Of a stretch of 64,000 nt of DNA, positions 32,401 to 43,036 are shown one piece after another. The notes below the pieces were generated by a model. The model had not been told where the DNA came from and did no database searches. It saw nothing but the letters and a program-made list of their open reading frames with translations. Position numbers and translations under genes: made by a program. How positions within the stretch are numbered: position 1 is the first letter of the stretch; each line of letters begins with the position of its first letter. Source of the stretch: Closterium sp. NIES-65 (Eukaryota > Streptophyta > Zygnematophyceae > Desmidiales > Closteriaceae); the NCBI GenBank assembly GCA_948144175.1, contig CANXME010002497.1, positions 2,168,501 through 2,232,500 of the forward strand. The letters are read 5' to 3'.

Positions 32401-33062
32401 CCTACCGCACTCCGTCCCTCCCCCCACCCCCACTCTTCTTGGTACCAGGTCCCCCCCCGGTAGACCCCCTCCCCCCTCAGGGTCCTGCCCCTTCAGGTGT
32501 GTCCCAGGTAGACGCGATCGAGCCTGTCGAGGTCACTGGTGACTCTGGTGCTGCTGGGGGTGCTGAGCCTGGGGGTGCTGAGCCTAGGGGTGCTGAGCCT
32601 GGGGGTGCTGGGCTTGGGGGTGCTGAGCCTGGGGGTGCTGAGCCTGGGGGTGCTGAGCCTGGGGGTGCTGAGCCTGAGGGTGCTGAGACTGGAGGTGCTT
32701 TGCCTGGGGGTGCTGAGACTGGAGGTTCTTCGCCTGGAGGTTCTCCGGGTGCTTTGTCTCGCCGAGAGCCACTCTCCCCACAGGAGCTGCGTGAGTGGTT
32801 TGCCCGGCGCTGGAGGCGTGCTGCTGGTGCTGGAGGTTCTTCGGCTGCTGAGGGTGCTGCTGCTGCGCGTCCCGGAGGTGCTCGTTCTGGGAGTACTGGA
32901 GCTGCTGGACCTGCGGGTTCGACTGGAGCTGGTGCTGCTGAGGGTGTTGGCGCTGAGACTACCACTGGCGGTCCGACTGGCAGTGCTCCAGGTGCTGCTG
33001 GGGGTTCTGGGACTGCTGGGGGTTCTGCTGGGGGTTCTGGAGCTACTGGAGGTGCTGCTTGA
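29451..33062 (+). CDS. Copia 1 gag-protease-integrase open frame
   Basis: About 1,203 codons from an ATG conserved in copias 1-3 (MATPSVLAF). Gag capsid-like region at residues 1-230; poly-Gly tract about 270-342; Gln run; then an extended knuckle C390-x13-C404-x3-H408-x4-C413. Protease: LDSGASRSFF with D528. Integrase: HHRLGHPSL and C-V-P-C finger near 684-725, catalytic D752, D821 and E857, the last two separated by exactly 35 residues. A repetitive hinge of GAEPG units follows, then REPLSPQELREWF near 1105. A TGA at 33060-33062 (where GGA is expected) ends the frame within the hinge; downstream RT is in the same frame, so this is a nonsense mutation of one gag-pol protein. Confidence 0.93.
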   Translation: MATPSVLAFNAEGRAIDFEVWVDDLQLFLQCDRVDDLSLFDLTSGAVPSPAADADPTVRSKWATRDAAARLAVRRHLPTAERAHFSQYKSAQTLYDAVVARYSSPATATLSRLMLPFLFPDLAAFPTVADLITHLRTSDTRYRAALPADFCAKNPPPPMYITLYFLVTRLPDSLRVVRDHFLAVCPTTLTVDSLEKALLAAEKSIVAVGASRGDPRAPIFEGCSPSPLLPSVASAAAGDLAGLESVGAASAPSGRRRPGKGKGGKGAGGASGGGGGGGGGGGGSGGGGGGVGGGGGTSGGSGGGGGGGGGGGSGGGGGGGGGGGGGGGGGGGGGGGGGGGGQSGASQRSSTGGGQRQQQQQQQRSRDVPTPQQLREWYTQRQRGGGFGPCTYVLRTGDRAGEQCGGTHTAQRCFGRLTDAWRQQFPEAAEIPRWGELSRAGVAIFDLDFDAILAAMYAVTISDEGDCYRCFPPDPGIGTAALGASEASALGASASVLSGTGEAALSGTSESALSGTASDLASHTFTLDSGASRSFFRDRTTLTPLSRPVAVSLADPSGGPVLSRFSTVLPCPAAPSSTLSRLYLPSFSTNLVSGADLQDAGVHQFTPARQRVTHCTEASTGRHLATFTRQPGSSLYTLTTASPPVPESGRVPSSGQVFAAASRSGPESAPCSCRRLSHETLLWHHRLGHPSLLRLRGMASRLLVSGLPRSLPPLPQGPGPACVPCDEGRQRAAPHSSQFPPTEAPLQTLHMDVWGPARVRGLGHERYFLLVVDDYSRYTTVFPLCSKGDVTKVLIDWIRAARPQLRQSFGSDFPVLRLHSDRGGEFSSGLLRAYCRARGIRQTFTLPDSPQQKGIAERRIGMVMDVARTSMMHAAAPHFLWPFAVRYAAHQINLHPRVSRPETSPALMWTGKVGDASAFRVWGSRAFVRDLSADKLSPRAAPCVFLGIPPDAPGWQFYHPTSRPVLTSQDVTFDESVPYYRLFPYRTPSLPPPPLFLVPGPPPVDPLPPQGPAPSGVSQVDAIEPVEVTGDSGAAGGAEPGGAEPRGAEPGGAGLGGAEPGGAEPGGAEPGGAEPEGAETGGALPGGAETGGSSPGGSPGALSRREPLSPQELREWFARRWRRAAGAGGSSAAEGAAAARPGGARSGSTGAAGPAGSTGAGAAEGVGAETTTGGPTGSAPGAAGGSGTAGGSAGGSGATGGAA

Positions 33063-35422
33063 GGTGCTGCTGGAGCGGGTACTCCTGCTGGGGGTACTGG
33101 TGCTGTCCCTGCTGTTTCTGGCGTCTCCACGCGGCCCCGACTGTACTTCGTTCCCCTCCTGCAGCAGGTTCTTGGTCTTACACCTTCTCCTGGTCCTCCT
33201 CCTCCTCCCTTAGAGGGTCCACAGCCTGTCCAGTCACATTCACCGCTACAGCCTGCCTCCCCTTTGCCTGCTCCTTCTCCCTACGCTGGTCCGACTGGAG
33301 GTCTTACTGAGCATCGTGAGCCTGCGTCTCGTCCTGCGTCGCCTGTTCGTGTTGCGCGCACTAGTGGTCGCGGTTCACGTCAGCGTCCTCCTCCTGTCCC
33401 TGGCACGCACCGGATGTCTCTGCGTCCGTCTACTGCTCCTCTGCGTGCCCCTTTGCCTTCTCCTCCTGCTTCCTCTCTTCCTGCTCTTGCCGACCCGGAG
33501 TCGGACTCTCTTCGTGCTGCCAGTCCTACTGTCACGCGTCTCCTTCCTACTGCCATCACTGACCCTTCTTTCGAGTCTACTGCTGCGTCTGCCCTTGTTA
33601 CTGAGCTCGTCGACTTTGCTGCTCGCTGTCGTCTAGACTACGCTGCTAGTCTTGTCGCTGAGTCTGAGTCTGCCTGTCCTCCGTCCGTCGGGGGTGAGTG
33701 TGCCCTTGGCACGGACGTCCTTGAGGACAGGCAGGAGGAGTTCCAGTGTCTGGCCGCCGCTTCACCTCATCTCGTGACTGTACTGCTCACCCCTGAGGGA
33801 GACCTGGATGCATTAGACATCCCGACTCCGCGCTCTTACGCGGAGGCGATAGAGGGTCCCTACTCCTCTCAGTGGCAGGCAGCTATGGATGCAGAGATGG
33901 CTTCCTGGAAGTCCACAGGCACCTACGTTGACGCTGTCCCCCCTCTTGGGGCGAACATCGTCAGTGGCATGTGGATCTTCAGGGTGAAGCGGCCGCTGGG
34001 CTCCCCGCCTGTCTTCAAGGCGCGTTACGTGGCTCGTGGCTTCAGTCAGCGGCAGGGAGTTGACTACTTTCAGACCTTCTCCCCCACCCCGCAGATGACC
34101 ACTCTTCGGGTACTGCTGCATATTGCTGCTCACCGTGACTACGAGCTGCACTCTATCGACTTCAGCACAGCTTTCTTGCAGGGCAGCCTGCACGAGGAGA
34201 TCTGGCTGCGCCGTCACGAGGAGATCTGGCTGCGCCGCCACCTGGCTTCACTGGGTCTTTCCCTCCTGGTACCCAGTGGAGTCTCCGGCGTCCAGTCTAC
34301 GGTCTCCGCCAGGCGCCGCGTGAGTGGCAAGACACACTAAGGACTACGCTGGCGGCACTTGGGTTTGTTCCTTCCACTGCAGACCCATCGCTGTTTCTGC
34401 GCACCGACACCTCTCTGCCGCCGTTCTACATCCTCATGTACGTCGTCGACTTGGTCTTTGCCACAGCTGACACTGCTGGACTCGCCTACGTGAAGTCGGA
34501 GCTGCAGAAGAGACACACGTGCACTGACCTTGGTGAACTGCGCAGCTACCTTGGCTTGCAGATCACCCGGGACAGAGCACGCCGCACCATTACCCTGACT
34601 CAGTCACACATGGTGCAGTAGGTCCTTCAGCGCTTCGGCTTCACATACTCCTCGCCTCAGGCCACTCCTCTGCTTACTCGCCACTCGCTCTCAGCTCTGC
34701 CTTCGGATGAGTCCGTAGAGTCGAGTGGCCCATATCCAGAGCTTGTTGGCTGCCTCATGTACCTGATGACCTGCACTCGACCTGACCTTGCATACCCTCT
34801 TAGCATTCTCGCACGCTTTGTTGCTCCTGGGAGACACCGACCAGAGCACATGGCTGCAGCGAAGAGGGTGTTGCGCTACTTGTGCAGTACGTCGGGCATG
34901 GGGCTAGTGCTTGGAGGGCGGAGTCCAGTGGTCCTCACTGGGCATGCGGACGCTTCTTGGGCTGACGACCAGGCTACGCAGCGGTCGTCACAGGGTTACA
35001 CCTTCAGCCTTGGTTCCGGCTCTGTTTCGTGGCGGGCTACCCGCTCGTCTTCTCTTCTCGGCTCCAGTTGTGAGGCTGAGATCTACGCCGGGGCTATGGC
35101 TGCCTAGGAGCTTCGCTAGCTCACCAACCTGCTGACCGACCTTGGAGAGCCGCCTCGTTCTCCTCCAGTCCTGTACGTAGACAACAAGGCCATGCTGGCC
35201 TTGTGTCGAGAGCAGCGACTAGAGCACAGGACAAAGCACATTGCTCTCCGCTACTTTCTTGCTCGTGAGCTACAACAGCGTGGATAGTTGCGACTTGCTT
35301 ACATGGCCTCTGAGGCCAACACTGCTGATGTCTTCACCAAGGCACTTGCGCCTTGCGATCATCAGCGCTTCTGCACGCAGCTGGGTCTTGTGCCTGCCTT
35401 GCCTCACTTGCTCGCTTCTTGA
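33063..35422 (+). pseudogene. Copia 1 RT and RNase H, inactivated
   Basis: In frame with the upstream gene until about 34235, where a 24-bp tandem duplication (HEEIWLRR twice) and a 1-bp deletion shift the frame. The catalytic YVDD is YVVD here (34439-34450), so the first Asp of the pair is lost. Further stops replace Gln at 34619-34621, Gln and Trp around 35105-35120, and Gln at about 35285. RNase H landmarks GHADASWADDQ and SSCEAEIYAG remain, and the end LPHLLAS is recognisable. Most stops are C-to-T or G-to-A changes. Confidence 0.92.
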
Positions 35423-35635
35423 CCTTGCTTGTACTTTCATATATATATACTCTTGCTCTTGCTTGCTTAGACTCTTGTCTCTCTATATATATGATCTTGC
35501 ATGTGAACTGGCCTTCTGGCCTTTGAACTTGTGCTCGGAATGTGTGGTGACCTTGTGATCCACCCTGAGCTTTGCTTTGCTTTGCTTGACTGGTCTTGCG
35601 ACCCCTTGCTCTCCCCCACTTTGCCTATGGGGGTG

Positions 35636-35767
35636 TGTTAGAACATTATAGCTTGCTTATTTGTGTAGGCTATAGTGGGGTATCCCATAGTTGGTACAAC
35701 CCAATTAGGGTTTCATATTTGTACTCACTTCATTCATAGTCATTTCATTCTCGTTCTAACTTTCTCA
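35636..35767 (+). repeat. Copia 1 3' LTR
   Basis: 132 bp, TGTTAGAACATT...TTTCTCA, preceded by the purine tract. Confidence 0.93.
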
Positions 35768-38700
35768 ACATCGCCTTACCTTGCTGGGACTCGCCAGAGT
35801 CTTCGTCGGTGCGTGTCAACCCTATCACGATGAAACGCGTCACAGCGGCAGGAGCTGACGTGTACGCGATTGACATTCGGGAAGTCGAGGCAGTAGACAA
35901 AGGAGGGGATTTACAGAAACTGCTAGCCGACATACCGAGTGAGTTGGCGGCACTGTTGAAACAGTTCAGTGACATTTTCCCGGACGACCTACTGACGGGA
36001 TTACCACCTCAGCGACCGCACAACCACAGGATAGAAATAGAACCGGGGGCACAGCCGACAGTACAGTGACAGTTCCGACTGACCCAACCCGAACTTGACG
36101 AACTGAGGATGTAGCTGGATTACCCGCTAGAGAAGGAGTTCATTCGCCCTAGTTCGTCGCCCTTCGCAGCACCGATACTGTTCACGCCGAAAAAAGACGG
36201 GGGATTTTGCATGTGCATAGATTACAGAGCACTGAACAGGGTTACCATCAAATCCCGTTACCCCATCCCGCGAGCCGACGAACTGATCGACCAACTGCGC
36301 ATAGCCCGGGTTTTCTCGAAAATTGACCTTCGGGGAGGTTACCACCAGATTCGCGTCAACCCACCCGACTGCCCCAAGACAGCCTTCCAAACACGCTACA
36401 GTCTTTGGAATAAAGCATCATGCCCTTCGGACTAACCAACGCCTCTGCCACTTCTCAAATGACCATGAACGAAGCCTTCCGCTCGCTTTTAGATAAGTGC
36501 GTCATCGTATATCTGGACGACATACTGATTTACAGCCCCAACAGGACACATCACTAAAAGGACACCGAAGCAGTTTTCAAGATACTGAGTGAGAACCGCC
36601 TACTCACAAAAGTGTCTAAGTGCGAGTTTTTACAGGACCGACAGTAATTTTTTGGACACATCATTTTAGCCGTAGGAGTGGAAATAAACCCAAAAAAAAT
36701 TGCGACGATTCAAGCATGGCACGCGCCGACCAATTTGACCGAGTTGCAGAGTTTTCTAAGGTTCGTCAACTACGAGCGCCGGTTCGTCCCCGACATGGCG
36801 AAGTTGACTGCCCCGTTGACCGACCTGCTGAGGAAGGGGGTCGAGTATACGTGGGGGTAGAAAGAGCAAGCTGCCTTCTAGGCTCTAAAAAACATTTTGT
36901 GCTCGTCGCCCGTGCTTCACATCGCAGATCCGCACCGTCCATTCGAACTCGTCATCAATGCTAGCGACATCGCTGTGGGGAGCAATACTGTTGCAGGACT
37001 TTGGGAACGGCCTTCAGCCAATCGCGTACGAGTCCCGCAAGCTTCACCCGCCTGAACGCAACTACCCGATACACGACCGCGAGATGCTGGCGATCGTGCA
37101 TGCGTTCAAGGTATGGCGATGTTACCTCACGAGAGCAGACGTGACAGTACGAATGACCACCGATTACTACATTACCTTCGCGCCCAGCCGAATCCCAACC
37201 CACGACAGATCCGCTGGTTGGACTATCTAGAGTTCAACTTCCATTACACGGTCACGTACAAAAAAGGCGCATCCAACATCACCGACGCACTCACACGCCC
37301 CACCGCCCAACTCCACGCCATCCTACTCGCCCAAACCAACCGACTGTTAACAGTACCTATTCACCCACGGATACAGTACGTGCCCATTTTTCGCGACCGG
37401 AAATTCACAGCAACTGGCAGAGGCCAAAGGAGTCCATTACGTAAAAAAAAAAGCACCAACCGCATCTGGGTACCCGCGTACTCACTACCGAGGGAACTGC
37501 TACTGCAGGAGGCACACGACGGGATTACCTCGGGACATTTCGGGGTAGAAAAAATGCGACAGCAACTGCAACGGTATTACTACTGGCCGGAGCTGTTGAC
37601 CAACGTACAGCATCACGTGGGCTCGTGTTGTACGTGTCAGGTGATGAAGAGCTCGCGAAAGAGAAAGGCGGGTCAACTGCAGCCGATTCCACCGCCTGAG
37701 CGCGCCTGGCAGCAGGTTAACATGATTTTGTCACGGGGTTACCTTCGAACCCTGGGGGTAACGACGCAGTTATGGTCGTCGTTGACAGGTTGACAAAGAG
37801 GGCACACTTCGCTGCGTGCACGAAATCGATCTCAACCGAAGAAACCGCTCGCCTATTCATCGCAACCGTCGTTCGACTACACGGGATACCAGCTGCGATA
37901 ATCAGCGATCACGACACGAAGTTCACCAGCACCTTCTGGAAGAACCTCTGGGACCAGTTCGGGACAAGGGTACTGTTCAGTTCATCGTACCACCCCGAGA
38001 CCGACGGTCGAACGGAGCGGACGAATCAGACGGTGGAGCAGTTGATTCGTGCCACGTGTGACGACCCAACCACTTGGGAGCAGCAGCTGCCGTTGATCGA
38101 GTTCGCGTATAACAACGCCACGTCAACGAGGACGCAACAGACCCTTTTCTACCTGAACTACGGGCAAAACCCTACAGTGCCCATGACGTTGAGTCCGGAC
38201 AACCCAACACCACGTGCACAGCGATTCGCCAAAATTCTGCAAGCTGCCCACACCAGAGCCGCTGAAGCAATTAAAAAAGCCAACGTCATCGCTCAGCGCA
38301 ACGCTGACCGCCACCACCGCCAAGTCACGTACCAGTCAGTAGATTACGTACTGCTCGACACACAGAACTTAAGACTGCCCGTCGTACCGAAATTACGACC
38401 CCGCTACTGTGGACCATTCCAAATCAGCCACATGATTACCCAAGTGACAGCCCACCTACTGTTGCCGACGGAGTGGTACAACAGCCCTTCATTCCACGTC
38501 AGCCTTCTTCGCCCCTATATCCCAACCACAAGCCAATTACCTCGTCACCGCTCGCCATCCATGACTCGCCATGCATCGGAGCTGATCATCGAGCCCGAAA
38601 AAATCCTGAGCCATCGGATTCGACACCCCACGGGAATCAAGAGGATTGAATTCCTCGTTCGCTGGAAGGATCGCATGCCAACAAAAGATAGCTAGGTGCC

Positions 38701-38811
38701 CCTGGCCAACATCGAAAACCACCCTGCCCTGCAAGTGTACATGAGGAACCGAGGTTTCCGCGATTTCCACGCACTCGCGTAGCGGAGGGGGGTTCTTGAG
38801 GTGGGGTGTAG
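35768..38811 (+). pseudogene. Gypsy A pol: RT, RNase H, integrase, chromodomain-like end
   Basis: Continues protease/RT after copia 1. Landmarks: SDIFPDDLLTGLPPQRP; RT with [33 protein letters not shown] and YLDD (36510-36521); RNase H with AYESRKLHPPERNYP and HDREMLAIVHAF; integrase finger GHFGVEKMR and CCTCQVMK, then VVDRLTKRAHF, SDHDTKFTS and TDGRTERTNQTVEQ. The C-terminus EFLVRWKD...NIENHPAL resembles a chromodomain. Stops and 1-bp shifts occur throughout (after PTVQ at 36069, in RT, after the Trp-Gly near 36860, before integrase, and in the chromodomain). The TGA after PTVQ is also in gypsy B. Confidence 0.9.
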
Positions 38812-39138
38812 TGTAAGGAATTTTCTCGATATTCCTTAGCGCGCCCTGCAACATCGCGTACAGCAGCAGCAGTTGTTCGCCCGCTACTGCTAACGGGGCT
38901 TTGCCGACTTCGCACGCACTGTTTTCCCAAACCTCGCACTGCTGGACCGGCCGTGTCAGCCTATGCTTCGGGACTAGCCCGAGCCTCGCTTCCAGCGTTG
39001 CACTAGCTAGCTCGCACGCACCGCGTTACCATTTGTATGTTTCGCGTATGAATGTTTGCTCATGCCTTCCCTCACATTTTGTACTCGTTTGACACCTTAG
39101 TGCAGCTCTCGCTACTTAGATTCATTGCACCCGTAACA
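38812..39138 (+). repeat. Gypsy A 3' LTR
   Basis: 327 bp, very similar to the 5' LTR; TGTAAGG...CCGTAACA, followed by CACCT. Confidence 0.9.
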
Positions 39139-40130
39139 CACCTCTAAACGTACAGGTGTTTTCCCACCCAAAGCATGTACACCCCACACTAGTTAACCAT
39201 GAAGGCGACCTTTCACGCTTAGTAAGAGGCAGGCAGGCAGACTGCTCCAGTTGGCCGCTGCTGACGTATGGTCCAGTGACCGCAGCACTTGCCCACACCC
39301 CCTCCCTCCCTCCCCCTACCCAACAGCTCATGCACGCGGGAACATAATCCTCTCCGTAACATAATCCGCGAGATTGGTTTCGCTCCGTAGTCTTGCCCGA
39401 GATACGGCATTCCACCGCAGTAGTTTGCTAGGTCAACAATGTCTTCCCCTTCCGTGCATCTGGATTGGATGTGCAAGCTTGGGGGAGCTAGCAACTGCAG
39501 TTAATGGCATCGTCTTGGTCCTAGTTTCCACCACTGTCCATTTGAAACAAGAACGTTTCGACAGTTGTAACAACTGGCAGGTCTTCACGTGTGTCAGATA
39601 ACTGTGGCTCCTACTCAGAGATTTCTTTACATGCTACTAATAAGGTGCTCGTTGTTCATAATATTGGAGGGGTTTCCAATATGGGATGCCGGCCGGGTAG
39701 GCTACATGCTTCAAGTTACAGCAATAATTAAGTTCATTCCATGCCCTCGTCGTCGGTGCCACTTGGCCCACACTTAGCATCCTCCTCACTCGCACCCCAT
39801 TCACTGCTGTCCTCTCGTCGCGCACCCTCCGATGCCGAGCGACTCGAGGCCTCGCTGGTTGCGTCGGTAAATCCTGACGGTTGAAACCTTTGATCCGAGG
39901 ATGGAAATTCACCGACATTGCTCGACGTGGAGTTTTTGCGCACTTTGCACACGCCATAAGGGGCATCCCTTGCTGCGGTCAAGACTCGGCCTTGTTGGCA
40001 AATGCGGTGGCATGAAAGGGGGCCAATGGTGGATCCCAGCCCACAATCAGGGCCCGTGCATGCGTTGCTGCTCGTCCCTACTGACCCGCAAAGGTCGTTC
40101 GCTCCGTGGGCCAGGTTTTAACCAAGGTCC
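39139..40130. other. Unique sequence between gypsy A and gypsy B
   Basis: No gene I can support. A minus-strand open frame (39982-39734) rich in Ser, Glu and Asp, with a C-x2-C upstream, could be the end of an exon, but no domain is visible. ATATG at 40131-40135 is the left TSD of gypsy B. Confidence 0.35.
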
Positions 40131-40135
40131 ATATG

Positions 40136-40464
40136 TGTTATGGGTGCAATGAATCGAAGTAATGAGAATTGCACTAAGGTGTCAAACGAGAACAAAATGT
40201 GAGCGAAGGCATGAGCGAACATATATACGCGAAACATGCAAACGGTAACGCGGTGCGTGCGAGCTAGCTAGTGCTACGCTCGAAGCGAGGCTCGGGCTAG
40301 TCCCGAAGCGTAGGCCGACACGGCCGGTCCAGCAGTGCGAGGTTTGGGGAAACAGTGCGCGCGAAGTTGGCGAAGCCCCGTTAGCAGTAACGGGCGAACA
40401 ATGGCTGCTGCTGTACGTGATGTTGCAGGGTGCGCTAAGGAATATCAAGAGAAAATTCCTTACA
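40136..40464 (-). repeat. Gypsy B 3' LTR
   Basis: 329 bp, beginning TGTTATGGGTGC on the plus strand and ending CCTTACA. The adjacent CTACCCCCCCCCTC is the complement of the purine tract. Confidence 0.93.
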
Positions 40465-42326
40465 CTACCCCCCCCCCTCAAGAAACCCCGGCTCCTCATG
40501 TACACTTGCAGAGCAGGGTGGTTTTCGATGTTGGCCGAGGGCACCCAGCTATCCTCAGTTGGCGTGTGATCCTTCCAGCGAACGAGGAATTCAATCCTCC
40601 TGATTCCCGTGGGGTGTCGAATCTGATGGCTCAGCTCCGATGCAGGGCGAGTCATGGATGGCGGGCGGTGACGAGGCAGTTGGCTTGTGGTTGGGATATA
40701 GGGGCGAAGAAGGCTGACGTGGAATGAAGGGCTGATGTGCCAGTCCGTCGGCAACAGTAGGTGGTCTGTCACTGAGGTAATCATGTGGCTGATTTGGAAT
40801 GGTCCACAGTAGCGGGGTCGTAATTTCGGTACGACGGGCAGTCTTAAGTTCTGTATGTCGAGCAGTACGTAATCTACTGACTGGTACGTGACTTGGCGGC
40901 GGTGGCGATCAGCGTTGCGCTTAGCGATGACGTTGGCTTTTTTAATTGCTTCAGCGGCTCTGGTGTAGGCAGCTTGCAGAATTTTGGCGAATCGCTGTGC
41001 ACGTGGTGTTGGGTTGTCCGGACTCGGCGTCATGGGCACTGTAGGGTTTTGCCCGTAGTTCAGGTAGAAAGGGGTCTGCTGCGTCCTCGCTGACGTGGCG
41101 TTGTTATACGCAAACTCGATCAACGGCAGCTGCTGCTCCCAAGTGGTCGGGTCGTTGCACGTGGCATGAATCAGCTGCTCCATCGTCTGATTCGTCCACT
41201 CCGTTTGACCGTCGGTCTCAAGGTGGTACGACGAACTGAACTGTAGCCTTTACCTGAATTGCTCCCAGAGGTTCTTCCAGAATTTTCTGGTGAACTTCGT
41301 GTCGCGGTCGCTGATTCTCACGGCTGGTATCCCGTGTAGTCGAACGACGGCTGCGATGAACAGGCGAGCGGTTTCTTCGGCTGAGATCGATTTCGTGCAC
41401 GCAGCGAAGTGTGCCCTCTTTATCAACCTGTCAACGACGACCATAACTGCGTTGTTACCCCCAGGGTTTGAAGGTAACCCCGTGAAAAAATCATGGTAAC
41501 CTGCTGCCAGGCGCGCTCAGGCGGTGGAATCGGCTGCAGCTGACCCGCCTTTCTCTTTCGCGAGCTCTTTATCACCTGACACGTACAACACGAGCCCACG
41601 TGATGCTGTACGTTGGTCAACAGCTCCGGCCAGTAGTAATACCGTTGCAGTTGCTGTCGCATTTTTTCTACCCCGAAATGTCCCGAGGTAATCCCGTCGT
41701 GTGCCTCCTGCAGTAGCAGTTCCCTCAGTAGTGAGTACGCGGGTACCCAGATGCTGTTGGTGCTTGTTTTTACGTAATAGACTCCTTTGGCCTCTGCCAG
41801 TTGCTGTGAATTTCCGATCGTGAAAAATGGGACGGTACTGTATCCGTGGGTGAATAGGCCTGTTAACAGTCGGTTGGTTTGGGCGAGGAGGATGGCGTGG
41901 AGTTGGGCGGTGGGGCGTGTGAGTGCGTCGGCGATGTTGGATGCGCCTTTTTTGTACGTAACCGTGGAGTGGAAATTGGACTCCAAATGGTCCAACCAGC
42001 GGATCTGTCGTGGGTTGAGATTCGGTTGGGCGCGAAGGTACTGTAGTGATCGGTGATCTGTCCGTACTGCCACGTATGCTCCCGTGAGGTAACATCGCCA
42101 CACCTTGAACGCGTGCCCGATCGCCAAAATTTCTCGGTCGTGTATCGGATAGTTCAGGGTGAAGCTTGCGGGACTCGTACACGATTGGCTGGAGGCCATT
42201 CCCAAAGTCCTGCAACAGTACTTCTCCCACAGCGATGTCGCTAGCGCCGGTGATGAGCTCGAACGGACGGTGCGGATCTGCGATGTGAAGTACGGGCGGT
42301 GAGCACAAAATGTTTTGAGAGCCAAT
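40465..42326 (-). pseudogene. Gypsy B RNase H (part), integrase and chromodomain-like end
   Basis: Minus strand. RNase H end, with the LTR-proximal copia 2 cutting it near VLHIADPHRPFEL; then integrase finger (GHFGVEKMR, CCTCQVIK), VVDRLIKRAHF, SDRDTKFT and, in a second open frame from 41183, QTPFYLNYGQNP-type sequence. The C-terminus FLVRWKDHTPTEDSWVP is chromodomain-like and better preserved than in gypsy A. At least two frameshifts or stops separate the pieces (near 41430 and 41210). Confidence 0.88.
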
Positions 42327-42458
42327 TGTCAGAACATTATAGCTTACTTATTTGTGTAGGCTATAGTGGGGTATCCCATAGGGGGTACAACCCAATTAGG
42401 GTTTCCTATTTGTACTCACTTTGTTCATAGTCATTTCATTCTCGTTCTATTCTTCTCA
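42327..42458 (+). repeat. Copia 2 5' LTR
   Basis: 132 bp, TGTCAGAACATT...TTCTTCTCA. Confidence 0.94.
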
Positions 42459-43036
42459 TGGTATCGAGCAGGTTCCCCTGTGGGAACTGTGCTTAGGGCC
42501 CACCACTACTTCGAACTTTTTTTTCTACCCGGAGCGCGCTCCGGGCTCTCTCTCTTACCTCTGTCGATCGGCCCTTCACCGCCCGCGCGCCGCCTGTTCA
42601 GGCCTCACGCCGCCAGCGCGCCGCCCTAGACGCTAGCGCGCCGCCCGTCCAGGCCCCGTGCAGCCCGCGCGCCGCCCCTAGCAGCCCGCGCGCCGCCCTT
42701 AGCAGCCCGCGCGCCGCCCTAAGCAGCCCGCGCGCCGCTCGCCAGGCCCCAGGCCGCCCACGCACCGTCTGCGCGCCGCCCTTAGCCGTCCACGCTCCGC
42801 CCACTCCGGTCCCGCTCCCAGCCGCCCTCGCGCGACGCTGTCCCGGCCCTTCGACGCCCGAGCCGCCCGTGCCACCCGCGTCACCCGAGCCACCCGAGCC
42901 GCCTACGCAGCTGAGGAGCCGAGCCGCCCGAGCCACCTTTGCCGCCCAAGCTGCCCGACCCGTCCTGTCTGGTGAGCACAGCTCCACTGCTACTGCGTGC
43001 CCCTTCCCGCACTGCTTGCACTGCTAGTCTGTCGTC

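Larger units (their letters stand above)
28383..35767 (+). mobile_element. Copia 1: Ty1/copia retrotransposon
   Basis: LTRs at 28383-28525 (143 bp, with an 11-bp internal duplication) and 35636-35767 (132 bp). Flanks ACATT and ACATC are a TSD with one change. Primer site TGGTATCGAGCAGGTTCC at 28526; purine tract CCTATGGGGGTG at the right. Between them: a GC-rich leader (28620-29340), gag, protease, integrase, hinge, RT and RNase H in copia order. The gag-integrase part is one long open frame; RT/RNase H is inactivated. Confidence 0.95.
26853..39138 (+). mobile_element. Gypsy A: Ty3/gypsy element with nested copia 1
   Basis: 327-bp LTRs at 26853-27179 and 38812-39138 (TGTAAGG...CCGTAACA), primer site at 27181, and purine tract GGAGGGGGG...GGTGGGG before the 3' LTR. 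Gag-pol order is normal and ends in a chromodomain-like segment. Copia 1 (28383-35767) is inserted in pol; net gypsy length is about 4.9 kb. Unlike the other elements there is no matching target duplication (TGTAT left, CACCT right), which suggests rearrangement of one end. Gag carries two deletions relative to gypsy B, and pol has many stops. Confidence 0.9.

Noticed and set aside
26844..39143. AGGTG left and CACCT right of gypsy A as a duplication
   Set aside because: They are inverted relative to each other and the left one is not adjacent to the LTR; a chance match.
39734..39982. Acidic serine-rich minus-strand frame as a host gene
   Set aside because: Possible exon, but no splice partner or domain could be shown.
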